Shown: piece by piece, positions 24,220 to 39,400 of the stretch | How positions within the stretch are numbered: the stretch's first letter is position 1 | Layout of the letters: every line of letters begins with the position of its first letter | Source of the DNA: Lateolabrax maculatus | Taxonomy: Eukaryota; Chordata; Actinopteri; Acropomatiformes; Lateolabracidae | DNA: 64,000 nt | Assembly: GCA_031216445.1 (NCBI GenBank) | Contig: CM062214.1 | Span: forward strand, 17,204,001-17,268,000 | Direction: 5' to 3' | Notes under the pieces: generated by a model | What the model saw: the letters and a program-made list of their open reading frames with translations, nothing else | The model's database searches: none | What the model was told of the DNA's origin: nothing | Made by a program: the position numbers and the translations under genes

Positions 24220-26022
24220 TTGAAGTTGGGAACACCTGTGCCCCCGAGAGATTTATTTCACCTGTAGTACATTGTGTACTACAAGGTGATATTCTCTGCC
24301 GTTAGACTAATCCCTAGCAGAGATTAGATTAATTTCGACAAGTACATTAAAAACAGGCTGATTGTTTGAATGAACTGATTAAAAAAAAAAACTTCATAAG
24401 GTATCATTTGGGAAGGAGGGAGATCTATTTTCTGACTACTGACTAGAAGGCGAAAGCTTTCTCCCCCCACAATAGCCTCCTCAATGATGCAGTCATGTCA
24501 GGTTGGATTTACTTTAAATATTGCTTGCTGCCCATGAAAAGAGATCACGTCAACATCCTGTTTCCTCCATCCATTTTTGTGGGCTCCAGTATCTCCTGCT
24601 CCTTGTTACGAGTGTGTCAACAGTAAGCTGTGCAACAAATCTGCCAAAGTCAGCAGCATAAAACCAACATAATAAAAATCCAAACTACCAACCACATTTG
24701 CAGCAATATAATGTACTCAAAAAGCAAGTGTGGCTCCTCAAATTAAGATAAAAAATGAAATACTTTACATTTTCTTGGGCTTGACTGCATCAAAGAACGT
24801 TCCTCTCCAGACTCCTTACAATCATTCACACATTAAACTACATTAAAAAGCCGATGTTCAATTCTGATAAACACACACTTTCATCCACTAATTCCAGTTA
24901 GCTTTCTGTTAATTGCATTTGAGCTTTCTGAACACTTGTTGATCAATGCTTAGCTTCATTCAAAATTTCAGTCCTCTCTGCCTGTCTTGAAATTCATTTC
25001 TATCCATAGTACATCTGTTTTTTATCTTTGCACATGCAGTCATAAGTTTCTCGGCTATATTTTTTTGGTCTCACCGCACTTTAAAATCAATATTCCTGCT
25101 TGCTTCTGCTCCATTCAGTGCTCTACCGTCTTCTGGACACAAGTAATCTCCTCCACTGACACATGCAAAGCCACCAACAGATGATAAAGCTAATTTGTGT
25201 CTGCTTACGAGGAGAAATTACGCATTATCCATATTTAGAGGCAGACAACTCTGAGACACATGGCTAGAATGGATTAGAAAAGAAAATCATTCATTCATGG
25301 ACTTGGCAAACGAAGGTAAAGACCAACGGAAATCATCCAACTTTCTTCATTGACCAAAGCAAGTAAGGCTGTACCTTGATAGTCAAGTTCACTCAACAGC
25401 ATTGTAGATAGTTGGTGATTTCATACTGTGGATTAGTGTAACACTACCTCTTTGCTGGATTTACAGATGGTGCTACAGCAGTTTAATTTGCTACAATGTG
25501 TTTCTGTCAGCTTCCATTTCGGTACAGGGGGATTTTGTCTATCCTCATAAACCCCACTGTCCCACTGGTGGGTCGGTCATTAAGAACATTGTTCACATCC
25601 ACTGAACTAATAGTCTCAATTCTAGGGTTATAAATGTTATAAAGATGCAAAATATGTCACGCTGAAATATAAAATGAAGCAAATAACATATAGAATCGTT
25701 CCATTTGATGAAGTCTTGGGTTTGAATATTTTACTCTGTGTAAAAATCATATACGGTTGAATGAAGAGCTGACGTAAAGTGATATGTTACTGTATATATA
25801 TGATACTGTGGAATAAGAGGATTTTTCTAACCTTAAAGCTGCTTAAGGGGAAACGAAAGAGAAAACTTGATGGTAAGGGGTTTTGTCGGACCATCTTATT
25901 TTGTTGTCTCTATGACAAATTTGAATATTGCTCTAAATTTGAATATTTGAACAAGGTCAGTTTGAGGATCAAATTTAAACACATTTCTTATTTTCCCCCC
26001 TTATAACCATTTCACTTAGTAT

Positions 26023-26036
26023 CCAGTAGAGGGAGT
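26023..26036 (+). promoter_or_regulatory. candidate CTCF site (weaker)
   Basis: The plus strand reads CCAGTAGAGGGAGT, which fits the CTCF core except for A in place of C after the GGG. Its orientation is opposite to the motif at 24206. Confidence 0.25.
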
Positions 26037-27445
26037 TGCTGGATATGTAATCTGTCTGTTTAAACTGAACTAAAACTTGAATCTTTTTCCCATCTGTAGC
26101 TCAGATACCTTTCGTCTGAGTCAAAGAAAAAGACAAATCAACATAAAAACGTATACACTTTGTTCATTTCAATTGTGCAACATCCTGTAATAGATCTGAT
26201 ATAAAGGCAGTAGACAGTTTAGATTTTTAGATTTAGGAGCTGAGGCATTTAAACTTCAAATACTCTGTTCAGCTAAACTAGAAATAACGAACCATAATGA
26301 CATTGCATAACAGATTTCAGTTGGTCTGGAAGTAAATTCAGCGTAAAAGTAATATGATTCATTACTGCCAGTGTTTTGTTTTTTTTTTGTTGTTGTTGGT
26401 TTTTTTCATATCCCAAGCTCTGTAAATGAATAGCAACACACATGCTCTTATTCATCAGGGTAGGCCAAATGCAATGTGGTATTAAGCCTTAATAGTTTTA
26501 TTTTCCATCAATTTTGTTGGTATTATATAAAAGGTCAAACTAACAATGCTTAACATCAAGCTGCTCTAAATCTGTGTTTAACTGCTTAATGTGGAACAAA
26601 ACTAAATTTTAAATGTTGCCATCAAATGGGGATTAAATGCATTATATCCTGCTATGTTCTAAAGGTAACATGACTGAAAGCAGTCATGGAACGACACCGT
26701 GTTTGGCCCTTGTAATACAGATCAGAGTTCTTTCTGAATGAGTTTAACAACATGGTAGGTAGAAGGTGTGCAGTTTGAATTAATTGATGAAAATATTCCT
26801 GGTGTGTTTCTCCCAGAGAACTGGCTTTGAGCAGATTCAAATCAGTTCACTGTGTGTCCATTGTGGCTTTTGCCTCTGCATCACTCTCTGTATCTGTTTG
26901 CACCCGATGGGACTCTCCTGTCTTCCCCGTCAGACACACTGAGCCTCATCTGGTGGGACAACCTTTGGCTTTTTGCCGGCTAACTTTAGCCTCACAGCTT
27001 GCATGGTCTCTCTAAGCCTTTTTTGGGGTTGTGGTGTGCCAAAGTAGATTTACCTTCAATAACCATTTATTAAATCTCTATCCATTAGACTCTGAGGCTT
27101 CATAAGAGCCGGCTGCATTAAGCCTGATTATGGGATGCCCGGCAGAGGAAAAGGGTCTATGTGTCAAGTGTGTCATCGAGTGATTTATATCCCTGGATGG
27201 GATCTCTGTCTTGTCAGTCGGGAGTAAGCTACAGAGAGGAGAGAGAAGCACCGAAACCTTTAATGATGTGAATCTTAGATCATTTTTGAAGTGTGAATCC
27301 AGAGGTTGCTGTCATGCCTTGGTTCTGTAGCGGGTACCTAGGGTTCCTGTCTGTTTCTAATGCTGCTGCTGCTGAACCCTGACCTGTCGCCAGTCTCGAA
27401 GGCTTCCTTTCTAAGTCAGTTTGACTTAAATTCTAAGTCTTCAAC

Positions 27446-30400
27446 ATGGACAACAAGGGCCAGAGTAGCAACAAGCGGTCCTCCCTCAAACGCTCCTTAT
27501 CTGGCTCACAGAAGGTAAGATGAAGCCTGTTCTGTCACATTCAACAGGTGATTCTGTTTTACCGTACTGTGTTGGCTCCAACATGGAGTGTTTTCATTTG
27601 AAAGAAAACTGTGTTATTTTGATGTTTATCTTGAAATATATTTGTGGCATGCATTTTGAAAGTAAATGTTTGGAGTTGTTCTAAAAAAGTTAAATTAATG
27701 TCAACTGCAGTTTATCTTGCTTTTTAAAAATCTTTGTTAATTTTTTGCATCCAGAAACCACATGACTTTTCTGAGAATAACTTGCGTGGCACAGTGTGTC
27801 ACATGAAACCATTACTATGAGCTGGACTGAGTCTACATTAGTTCTTAACCAATCGTTTCAGAGCCCCTTTGTCCGGCATAATGACATGCACCATTCAGGA
27901 CTGCTGGTCGTATACTGGTGTGTACATGGTCTGCCCTCCAAGCCCTGCAAATTTACTGTTAAGTGGTGTTTGAAGCTGAGCAGGCTTCAAGAGCCGCTCA
28001 CTCCAGTACAGCACTTTAATCCTTCATAATGGCCCAGTATGGACAAGCATGGCCATGACAGATTAAGGACTTTTACATCTTTCTAAAGTCTGCTTTCATG
28101 TGATTCTTCTGTTAACATGTCCTTGAAAGCCAGAAAGATGCAATTTTTACATACACGCTTTTTACATTCCGCTCCAAATCCAACGAGCAGTGTATGCTGG
28201 GATTATAGCACACACAGTGCAAACTAGCTCAGTTTGTGTTGATTTGTGGATTCACTGTAAGCACAGGACAGTGCTGAAATTGTTGAGGAGGACAGAGAAC
28301 AAAAGCATTTATTTATTTAAATAGTTTAAAACACAGAATAAGTAAACATTAACAATAAAAGCTTCTAGTTTTCAAGACAAAAAAAGATAAAGATGGACCG
28401 TGAAATATAGAACACATAAAGGATTTTGAGTTCATCCTTTGTAGAGAACATATAGTCCATATCCATAATCAACATAAGAAATGTCCATTGTACATTTTTT
28501 AAATACCGAGGAAAATTGTACACCATGTGGCTAAACCAGCCCGACTCCTGGTGTATTTTTCAACAGTATATCTGACACGGACATCATTAAAAGAATTAAG
28601 TGTGATGGGTTTCTATAAATTAGAGCAGGCATTATTTGGTGAGATTAATATTCTTTGTATAATCCACAACCTTTTTATATTAGGTTTTGCTCTGTAAAGC
28701 AATCAGCAATGTCGTGGCTCTCAGCTGAATACCGCTACACTTTTAATGAGATCGGGTATGTTGCTAAATATAAACTCAATGGCTGCACTGACCAGGCTGC
28801 TGTGAAAAAACATTGTCCTTTGTTTTTTCTTTTTTGTTTTTTTTATGATTCTTTTTTGTCATGTTGTTATGATGATATGTGTATAATTCATCAGTTACAG
28901 TGGCTTATGGTATGAACAGGATTTATTTTTTATTTAATGGTATAGTAAATCAGAAATAATGTCAAGGCAATATCTCTTTGAATACAGCCTAGATGGAGGA
29001 CACTTGATAAGAAATGAGGGTAAACGTCTTGCTTGCTGGGAACCTTAACTAAGGTCATCCAACAGTGAGCACATTCAGTTAAATATGTTCACATGATAGT
29101 ACCTTGTCGCCATAAATGAACTAAAGAATTCTTGTCGATCCGTACCGTTCTGTCTACAGATAACACTGTTCACCAGCATAAAAGCTGCTTCTACTGACCT
29201 TTTACCCCTTTTGCTGAGAATTAGTACCTTACTGCTCAATAGGAAATACATGGATGAAAGCATCTGTAGCATGATGGGTTTGAATAATTACAAATGAGTT
29301 TTGTGCTATGAACCTTAAACCAAATTAGCTGTATCAATAAGAACTGCAACAAAATAAAATCATTTCAAATGTGATTAACAAATCCTAGAATTTTCACTCT
29401 GGGTTTGCAAAATCATATGACTGTGTGATGCAAGCATCAGGCTCAGGTCAGGTGAGGGCCAAGAATCCTCAAAAAGCTTTAAGGCTCAGGTCAGGATAAA
29501 CGTCTGGGGCTGCAGGGTCACGGGACCTCTATGTGCGAACGTCCCAGTTTGCAGAGCTTGTGACAAATAAAAGTTAAACAAACATCTTCAAATGTTGCAG
29601 CATTCTGTAGAGAAGTAAAGTTAAATAGTTTTTTTTCTTGTTACTTAAGTACACACTTAGCTGGGTTGTTGTACCTAAAATATGAATGAAACCAAATGAA
29701 TAATATAAAACATGTGGTCAAAGCAAAGGGGAAAATAAACTTAATTCTGCTATGGAGATGGCAAATGCTTACGCCCCATTCAATTACATGTCAAAACAAG
29801 GTGGTACATTTGCTGCTGATGGGCCTCTATATTTATGCTGCAGAATCATACAAACACTCAAGATCATATCTGTTAATTGAGTGTTGCAGTGGTAGCACTA
29901 TTTTTTTTTTATATAATGTAGCATATAATCACTGTCAAAACCTTTAAAACTGTTGGTAGATCTGCTGTCATGCTTTATAAAGATTTGAAAATTTAGAATT
30001 ATTAAGTTATTACCTGTTTCCATTCTTTGAAATGCTTCTTTTCGACTAAAGAAAATATTTCATACTGCTTGTTAGTTTTATTCTGATTTTGTGATTTTAT
30101 GTAACATTTCATTTGGTCTCTTTTTCAGTCAGACTTTGCTTTGGGGGGAAACACAGAAAAACAGCAGCTTTAAAACATGTCTTATGACTCCCACAACTCT
30201 TGGGGATAATCAGTGACATGTTGGACTCATGTGATGGCTAACTGGATTTTCAAACCTAGGAGGACAATGAGTGCATTTACAAAGGGGGCTGAGTGAAAAC
30301 ACTCAGCTTCACAGTTAATGCAAATTTGCCTATCCAGAGCCTATAACTCGAATGTGTCGCTTTGTCCAAATATCTTTCCCCTCAAGTGAAAATGTGTAAA

Positions 30401-33400
30401 AGGCAGCTTTTTATTCGGTCCACGTGGGATCGACCATGAGTCTGAAATATTTTTTTAGACAGTAAAGGAGTCTAAATGGGTTTCCTTCCTGTCACACTGC
30501 ATCAAGCTCTAACCACATCGCCATTCAATACCAAAGCCGAGCAATTAGTTGCTTTTATCTTCAACCCTGGTGACATCACATTCCATTAGGACCCCCAAAT
30601 CCTTTCTGATCCATTTCACTTGTGCTGATGAGGCTTTTGTTGTGTGAACTCCACCGTTACTACATATAGTTTTTACTCGAAAGCCATCGACTGTAAACAA
30701 TTATGTGTTCAAAATGCACTGAAACTGACCAGGTCAGACGTCAATGTACAGAAATACAGCCATCATTATACCTTTGTCCTTTTGACTGCTGGAGCTGAAT
30801 AGTCCGTGTAATTGTGGCTGCACTGGAACAAATTTGCTGAGATTTAGTTGCTCACAACGCTGTGAGTCAGGAGACCAGTACCATGTGATTCCAGTGCAAA
30901 AAGGAAAGAATGTATGGCATACGGTGCATGTGGGCTGTATGCGTCAACACAAGATCTGTATCTACTGCATCGTCAGACTGGAAAAAATGTATTGAGATCC
31001 TGCAATCAGGATGGAAAGTACTATGTTATAGTGTCATGGAATAGCCAACATTTGGAGGAAAAGCATAATTACATTAGTACAGCTAATATAAAAAAAACAG
31101 GTTATAGAAATCTTTCATATCTTTTCTGTGTCCTCTTCAGCAGTCCAACAGTTATAATGTCCCTCTCACACAATTGTCTTTTGTTTTGAACGACCATTTT
31201 CTCAGTTCTGCATGTTGAAATGAATGTTGTTTATTGTTCCGAGGCTTGTCTTAAGTCTTGTTAATTTGCTTGGTGTGACACAATCCAATCCGGCAGTATC
31301 TAATTCTTTAAGGTTTATGTTGTTAAGTGCTCAAAGGCAGCTCTTAATGAGGCAGCTGGTTGCTGACTGGATTTTGGTTTTAATTGCTGTGGTTAATGAG
31401 TTTAAGTACGCTGAAATAACTGCGTCATACTCACCAAACCCTTCTGGAAATGCGCTTTGTTTTTTCTTCGGCTATAATTAACAGCGGCCCACGTGCGATT
31501 TTTACCAGCGAAGGACCAAAAGGGGGAAGTTGGGGGGATGTTAGGCTTCTCTCTCTCTGTGTCTTTCTGTGTCATCAACCACCAACCTCCCTTGTCTTTT
31601 TCACTGTGAGTTACACACAGCCTCAAACTGCTCACTTCAACCATAAAAGGAGTGCTTATTAAACCATTTAACACTAGGAAGGTTGAAAATGAATGTCTAC
31701 AACGTTGTGCTTGTTTACTCCATCTCAGTTTCGAGCTCACCTAATGCCTTCCTCTAGCTATTTAAGCGCACACCTGAAAGCCCTTAATGACTTTGAATAG
31801 TTTTAATTTAATAACTTCATTAAGTCCAACATGGACAATGATCAAGATTTATTCTAAACTTGTGCAAATAAGTTACAGAAGTACAGAATAGGTAAAGATT
31901 TTACTTTTTTTACCCAAACAGAAGCCTATTGATATCCAATGATTTGTTTTAGCCCACAGTTTAAATTGTTGGATATCAGACAGTAAGTTAAAAAAAAATG
32001 TTTCTAAACAGCAGCATCCCGTTTAGGCCTGCTGCAAGGCTGTTTATTATACAAAATCACTGACATTTATAAATGCAAATCCACTTAACATGAACAAAAT
32101 TAAAAATAAAGACTAGGAGAATATTGAATAGCTGGCCTCCTGAGTTTTCTTTTCCTCCACAAAAACATGGTGGGTGGAAATAGAGATTAACTGCAATTAG
32201 CATTGACTGACCTTGCCCCCAACTGGAGACCAGTCATGTCTTAACAAGGCGCCTTCCAAAAGAATGCCTGCATCCAATTCTCTCAATTATGCAAATTGGG
32301 TTGAAATCAAAGTAGTTGGAGGGGGTGAAAATGTTCAAATGAAAAGTTGGGGAGCCTCTGAACGAGACTGCAGTGCTTTTAGGTTAGCCAGTCTGCTTCG
32401 TCTTCTCACACAAGCTAAGATCTTCCACACTGTGAAGTAAACACAACGAAAGGAGTTTTCAACAAATTGGGAGATTAGGGGCCAGTTATCAAAGTAGATT
32501 TATTGTGCCTTGTTCAAGCGAAGGATGAAAATACCCTGTGGGCATGGAGAAGGGGTCATGGGACTCCCAAAAGGATTACCTTGAACTGGAGTCATGAGAC
32601 TTGGGCGAACAAAGACCCTGCTCACATGCTCATCATATTAGCTGGCCCTCATAAAGTGAAGAAGTTTCATGTCCTGTGGGATTCAATGAGAGCGCTCGAC
32701 TGGGAGTGCAGCACCAGGAGAAAGCTCTGGTAGAGGAGCAGCAGACTGTAGACTTCCTCTCTACTCTCCATGCTTAATCTCCAGCAGCACTAGAGATAGG
32801 ACTCTGCAGCTCGGACAGAAGACTGTGCGTAAGTGGATTTACATTCTGTAACTGCAACTCTTTTAAAACTTATTTCATCACTTTTATGACAGAATTAGTG
32901 GCAAGAGATGTGGAAGGAATTATAGATCCAAGTGAATTCAGATGTGGTAAATGGGAACAAGCAGCACTGTATGAGATCTGGATGCTTAATGATGCATGAT
33001 AACACTGAGATGGAAAACAAAACAACTGAGACAAAATAGAGGAAAAACAGACGTCAACAGCCACACTTTACCATCGACTTTTTGAAAATACGATAGTAAT
33101 ATTTTTACAAAAAACCTACCTAGGTAAAAGTATTTGTAATTTACATATGCTACCCATAGTCAAATTGTCTTAATGCAAACAAATAATTTAACATTTTAAA
33201 CAGGAAAATACTAAAATTCAGAAGCAAAAAAAAAATTAAGTAGTTTTAAAAAGGAACTTTTATTATTTTTATTTTAATTTATTTTTTTAGAATGAGTTGT
33301 ATCTACTGATTTACCACACGTTACTTAGTGATTCTATCCACTCAACCAAGTCATTATCAGATGACTGTTTTTTGGATTAAGACAAAATGGGATGTTTCTT

Positions 33401-36400
33401 TCAAGAGCCAGGTGGGTTCAGAAAAGAAAAGTTTTATTGCTATGTGTATGAAGGGAAGGATGAAAAGTTTGGATTGAAGAATAAAGGGCAGCAGCAAGTG
33501 TGTATTCATAGTGTGTAGATACAGGTTGAAACTATAATGAAAAATACTGATCAAATAATAACAGGCTTGCAGATACTGTGACGACATCATATAAACCGAA
33601 AAGTTACAAAGTTAATGTCAAATTATCTCTGTTGTCATTAATACTAATATAATCTGAATATTTCTGTGGATGGGTAGTACACACACAGAAAATATGTTTT
33701 TTTTTCCTTTTTCTTTCTGCAGAACATAACAGACAGTCCAGGATAGTTTGCGGTTTTGCAGCCACCCTGCTGCTGCACCTACTAGTTGGCTGAGGCCATT
33801 TGTCCAGATAAAAAGAGAGAGAGAGAACAGTAACTGTACTGTTACTGCTCACAAGACTTCATTAGAATTTATCTATGGTCTTATACTCAAATGATTTTAG
33901 ACTCTTTAGAAAAGTATATAGAGATTTTTTTAGTATGTTTTAAGCTATCAACACTGTTAAATATTATATGTTTTTTGGTGTTGAAAAAAGCGAGTCTTTC
34001 TTGGAAAGATTCGCTTCCAATGCTTCAGTTTTAATTGGGCCTCCGCCGTCAACAATGGCCCTCAGAGAAACTTTGCTTTGAACTGAGGTCATTTTTGCTC
34101 AGCACTGGAAAAACAAGACAGCAATCAGAGCAGCATTTGACAAAGTGTGTGTGGGCATAGTAATTTTGATGCTTTTCACTGGCTGCTTATCAAGCTTCAG
34201 CAGACAATGAAAGGTGTCTAATCCACAGAGCTCTTCGTCAACATCAACTGTGCTCTAATAATTTCAAGAGTAACAAAACATGCTCAACCATAATGTATGC
34301 AATGTTTTTACTTTTCGATAATCATTTTCACTGTGATTATATATTTTCCCCTCTCTCACTGGGTTTATTTGCAGGATGCAACTAGTCTTCATCTTTTAGC
34401 CAGGATTATACTAAAAGGATTTTGATGGTGAAACTTAAATTCAGATATCAGCAAAGATGATCTCCCTGTGACTGCTGTATGAAACCATGTGAATTAACAC
34501 TTTCTTTTCTCTCTCAAATTGTCTCTTTACAGGCACAAAAAGCTTGGATTGAGAGGAACTTTGTTAAAAGAGAATGTATTCACATATTTCCCACCAAGGA
34601 CCCGACAAGGTAATTTAGGTCGTCCAATTACCTTTTAAATGGTTATTTATCACTTGTGGTAGACATATGGGTTCCATGGATTAGAACAGCGGATATATCT
34701 CATTGTGTATTATGAGATATAACACGCAGAACAACAAAATCTTTTCTGTCAAATTTAGCAAAGTTTCTGACAGTGTTGCTCCTTTTTTTCTGTTTGAGAC
34801 AGTTTACTACATACAATTTTCATTTAAGTTTATCTTCCCGTATTAAGATATACAAGAGATAAGAAATCTTTTCTCTATACTTATTCATTAATTTACGAAA
34901 TCATGACAAATGACTACAGGTTATCAGACATTTATCAGGATTAAAGCAGATTTTTTCAGAGTGTATTGTAGGACACAGTTACTATCCTGGGATCTGAGAA
35001 CAGACTGAGAGCAGCCAGGCAGGGCAGGCCTTTGTTTGTCGAGGCACATGTTTCCCAGAAATGGGCACAGTCATGAAAGAGCCTGTGCAATGTGTTTTCG
35101 AGGAAAAGACACAGCCTTCATGAGCAGACTAAACAACAGCCTATGCCTTGACTTGGCTCATTCACTTGCATTCATGGTTCATACCCTCGACAACACTGGA
35201 TAGCATACTGCTCAGGGATTTCTATGTATAATCAACACAGATCGAGTTAAGAAGTTAGGGGCTGGGCCACGCAGCTGCACAGGGACCAGTGCGGACATGT
35301 TAATTAAGTGACGCTTGTTCTTTGATTTATCTAGATGTGCCTGTGGTCAGCTGACAACACAGCACGCGGCCATCCCTCCTGGTGCCAACTCAGTAGAGGA
35401 AGCGAACCAACTGGTGCAGATTGACACTCCAAAGGATAAATGGAGTGTGGTCAAGCACACCAGAACCTACCCAACAGACGCCTTTGGCATAATCGAGTTC
35501 CAGGGTGGAGGATTCATCAACAAGGCCATGGTGAGTCTCAGTCACTGACAAATTACTTTTGTGTTTTACATCTTATCACAAGTTACAATAGCACGAGAGA
35601 AGTGATTGGATTTGATGTGCCCTGAAAGAGCTTTTTTAAATCTGATTCCCTGTTTGAAAACCTGTAAAACTTACAGCAGATACTAAACCGTAGTTTTCCC
35701 TTCTTTTCTTTCTAGTATATCCGAGTCTCCTATGAAACCAAGCCTGACAACCTCCTGCATTTGATGGTGAAGGACTGGCAGTTGGAGCTTCCCACCTTGC
35801 TCATCTCCGTACATGGAGGTCTGCAGAACTTCGACCTCCAGCCCAAACTCAAGCAAGTGTTCGGCAAAGGCCTGATCAAAGCTGCCGTCACCACCGGGGC
35901 TTGGATCTTCACGGGTGGAGTGAACACGGGTAGGGCGCTGATAGCTCAGGATAATGCTTTTAATGTTCGTTTAAGCATTAACAATTTGTGACATTAGAAG
36001 ATTACCTTTGCGCTAAATTGTCATTACGTAACACCTATTCTGCAATTTCCTGGGGGAGATTTGACCAACCCATTGTCACAGGTTTAAGCACTGTAATTAG
36101 AGCTTTTGTGGGAAAACTCATCACAAATGACAATCTGTGTGGCATGCAGTAACTACAGTGTGTCCCATGATGCAGCCCCATTAGACAGCTGAAAGAGTCA
36201 TTATTCATGTTGCTATATTTTTCTCTTTACACTTTAGGGGTGATCCGTCATGTCGGAGATGCTTTAAAGGACCATTCATCCAAGTCACGAGGCAAAGTGT
36301 GCGCAATAGGAATTGCTCCATGGGGGATCCTGGAAAACAAAGAGGATCTCATCGGAAAAGATGTGAGAACATTTGGAGCTGTATTTAGTTTACTGAAAAA

Positions 36401-39400
36401 AGTCCCTTTCTTACTAATATTTCTTCTTGAAGCATTTCAAACTAATTTCCTCTTCTTCTCTCAGGTAACCAGACCCTATCAGACAATGGCAAACCCACTG
36501 AGCAAGCTGGCTGTGCTTAACAACAGCCACTCCCACTTCATCCTGACTGACAACGGCACCTGTGGGAAGTACGGCTCTGAGGTCAAACTCCGCCGGCTGC
36601 TGGAAAAGCACATTTCCCTGCAGAAGATCAACACACGTAAGTCACACAGTGCTCTGCATAAAACATCCTCCATCCTCCATGGTGTGTGATTGTGAGCCCT
36701 GAGTCTTGTTGGACATGTGGATGGAGAGCTCCTCTGTGACCTGTGGGCTTCCCTTTGTCATCCTATGCCTGGAGCTCGGATAAGGCAGGGACAGCAAAGG
36801 GATGCTCAGCTGTCACCACAGACTTCATTCCCTCCCTCTTCCGGTTTGTCTGTTCACACATCACGTCAACGTGTTCTGCTCTGACATTTCATCCTCAAAG
36901 TTCTGTTACTGCAAGGTGACACTTTAATGATAAACGAATGGATGGAAGGACTGACTATTGTTGGCTGTGTGTTCCAGGTTTGGGTCAGGGGGTTCCTCTA
37001 GTGTGTCTGATAGTGGAGGGAGGTCCTAACGTGATCTCCATCGCGCTGGAGAGTTTGAGAGATGAGCCTCCCATCCCTGTGGTGGTGTGCGACGGCAGTG
37101 GCCGTGCTTCTGACATAATTTCCTTTGCACACAAGTTCTCAGAAGATGGAGGGTGAGATTTTATATGATTTCTTCTTTACAGTACTTGGATATTATTCCT
37201 CTGATAAAAAGCTGAAATGCCATCTTTAAAACTCTTCCTCCAGCCTGGTTAATGATGATGTCAGAGAGCAACTTTTGGTAACTATTCAGAAGACTTTCAA
37301 TTATACCAAAAGCCAATCACAGCAGATCCTGCTAATGGTTATGGAGTGCATGAAGAAAAGGGAACTGGTGAGTAGAAGAATAAACCTCATAAAAGTGAAA
37401 AATAAGGCGTTAATATCTCCAAGCTCCATGTATTTCACAATCATCTTGTATTTGAAAATAACATTTCTGTTTCAATCAATAAATATTTCTGTGTTGTGAA
37501 GCATTTGGTCTCCATCATCATTTGTCCATTCCACTCATCTGTGTGTTTCCATTAACATATTGAATAAACATAATCCCCACAACGTGCTTGTCATTTCTCC
37601 TTCTTGTTGTGGCCATATATGTATGTAATCTGGGGCATTTGCAGCTTCAGTGTAGGAAACCCTCTACCCTCATATATAAGCACACAGCTGCAAAGTGGTG
37701 CTTGGTGTCTGATCCTGCAGTGTTAAACTATTTACTTCAATGTAAACAATACAGTTCAAGGCTCTATGATGAAGCACACACCCTGGTAAGAGTCTTCACA
37801 GATAGCAGATTAATCCCTGAGCCGAGAGCATTTCTCCAGAGTGTTTGCTGCAGACCGTGGCACATAAATAGCGGCAACATTTGTGCATCTCCAGCAGATT
37901 TTCATAGGCGTAAGTGATGTGATTAGTAGTTTGTAATACCCAGCGCATATAATCTCCAGACTCCATACATTTGGGTGGGAAAGATCAGTGCACACTACCA
38001 CCTGCTTAGCAGAGGCTCTTACTTCATCCATTCACAGTAAGCATGCAGCACACAGATGGAGGAGAAGATCCATCTCCCTAATCCTCAGCCAGGTTCCTCT
38101 CTGTCCACTCCCCAGGCTTTTTTCAGTCCCCAGAGTGCTATCATTTCACCAGTGACTCTATGTCCTCTATCCCCAATGTATTAGACTGCCTAATGCTCCA
38201 ACAAACTCGGATAAGCAACTTAAACTGCTTTTTTCAAAGATCATACCACTGTGGGCTTTTTTTCCGTAGCATTTAGTTTTCACTGAAACCCGACCCAGAC
38301 AATGTGACACAACTACCAACTTGTTTTAGCTCTTTAACTAAGAGGCCACACTATCGCCTGCTCTTAATCTAAAGTGCCATGACTAACCTACAGGTGAATC
38401 ACTGTTACTGTCTAGTTCCCACATAATCCTTTCATCCTAAGTGCATCCCATGTGAACAGCTGGGTTAGACAAATAAAAACACTGATTTACAGGCAGAAAT
38501 TTGCTGTGACGTAACACCAGGATACAACATTTAACCGAATTAGGAGTTCACCGTTATAAGAGCCTCCCTATTTGCAAAAACACATAGCGCACAGTGCACC
38601 CTACAACTGTCTGAAAGAGCAACACAAGTTTTCAGTCTTCGTACTGATGCAGGCTGTTCATTATTAACGCATCCCGAGACCATCTCTGGCACCATGCCGC
38701 ATATTCATGCCAACCTAATCCCATTTATCATGGCTGCACATGTGACAGACCCGTCAGCGTAATTTCATTTGATATAGTCGCGTCTATAACAAGGAATCAC
38801 ACTGTTTGACAAGTAAACTAGCTGTTTGTGCTCGAAGGGGTCACCCACAGAGTGCTGTAGTGTGAAGTCCTGCAGAAAAAATCCCCCATTAGTTGACGCC
38901 ACATGTTAACAGCCATAGTTAGAGTGGGAATACATTTCTGGCACAAACTCACTCATTCATTCATTCCTCCATTTATTTATGTTGTTTGTTATTACCGGTT
39001 CAACTATTATAGTACATGACTTCATGTCTGCAATCGTTTCTTCTCTTGTAGATCACCGTTTTTCGAATGGGTTCTGAGGGACAGCAAGATATTGAAATGG
39101 CCATTCTTACGGCCTTGTTAAAAGGTATTATCTGGCTGGCATCACACTTATATATCTCAACAGCGTATGTGCTATTACATCACAGGAATATTTTTCTTAC
39201 TATGCATACGCTACCAATTCTCTCTTTCTCTCTCTGCTTTTCTGTTTCTCTTGCATCAGGCACAAATGCTTCAGCAGCTGACCAGCTCAGTTTGGCTCTT
39301 GCCTGGAACAGAGTGGATATTGCTCGTAATCACATTTTCGTTTATGGACATAATTTACCAGTGAGTGGTGCTCAGATCTGAATAGTGTAAATTAATCATT

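Larger units (their letters stand above)
22886..27445. other. intergenic upstream of trpm1
   Basis: No coding exon was recognised. Candidate CTCF motifs occur at 24206-24219 and 26023-26036. Non-coding 5' exons and the promoter of trpm1 probably lie in the right part of this stretch but could not be located from sequence. Confidence 0.45.
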
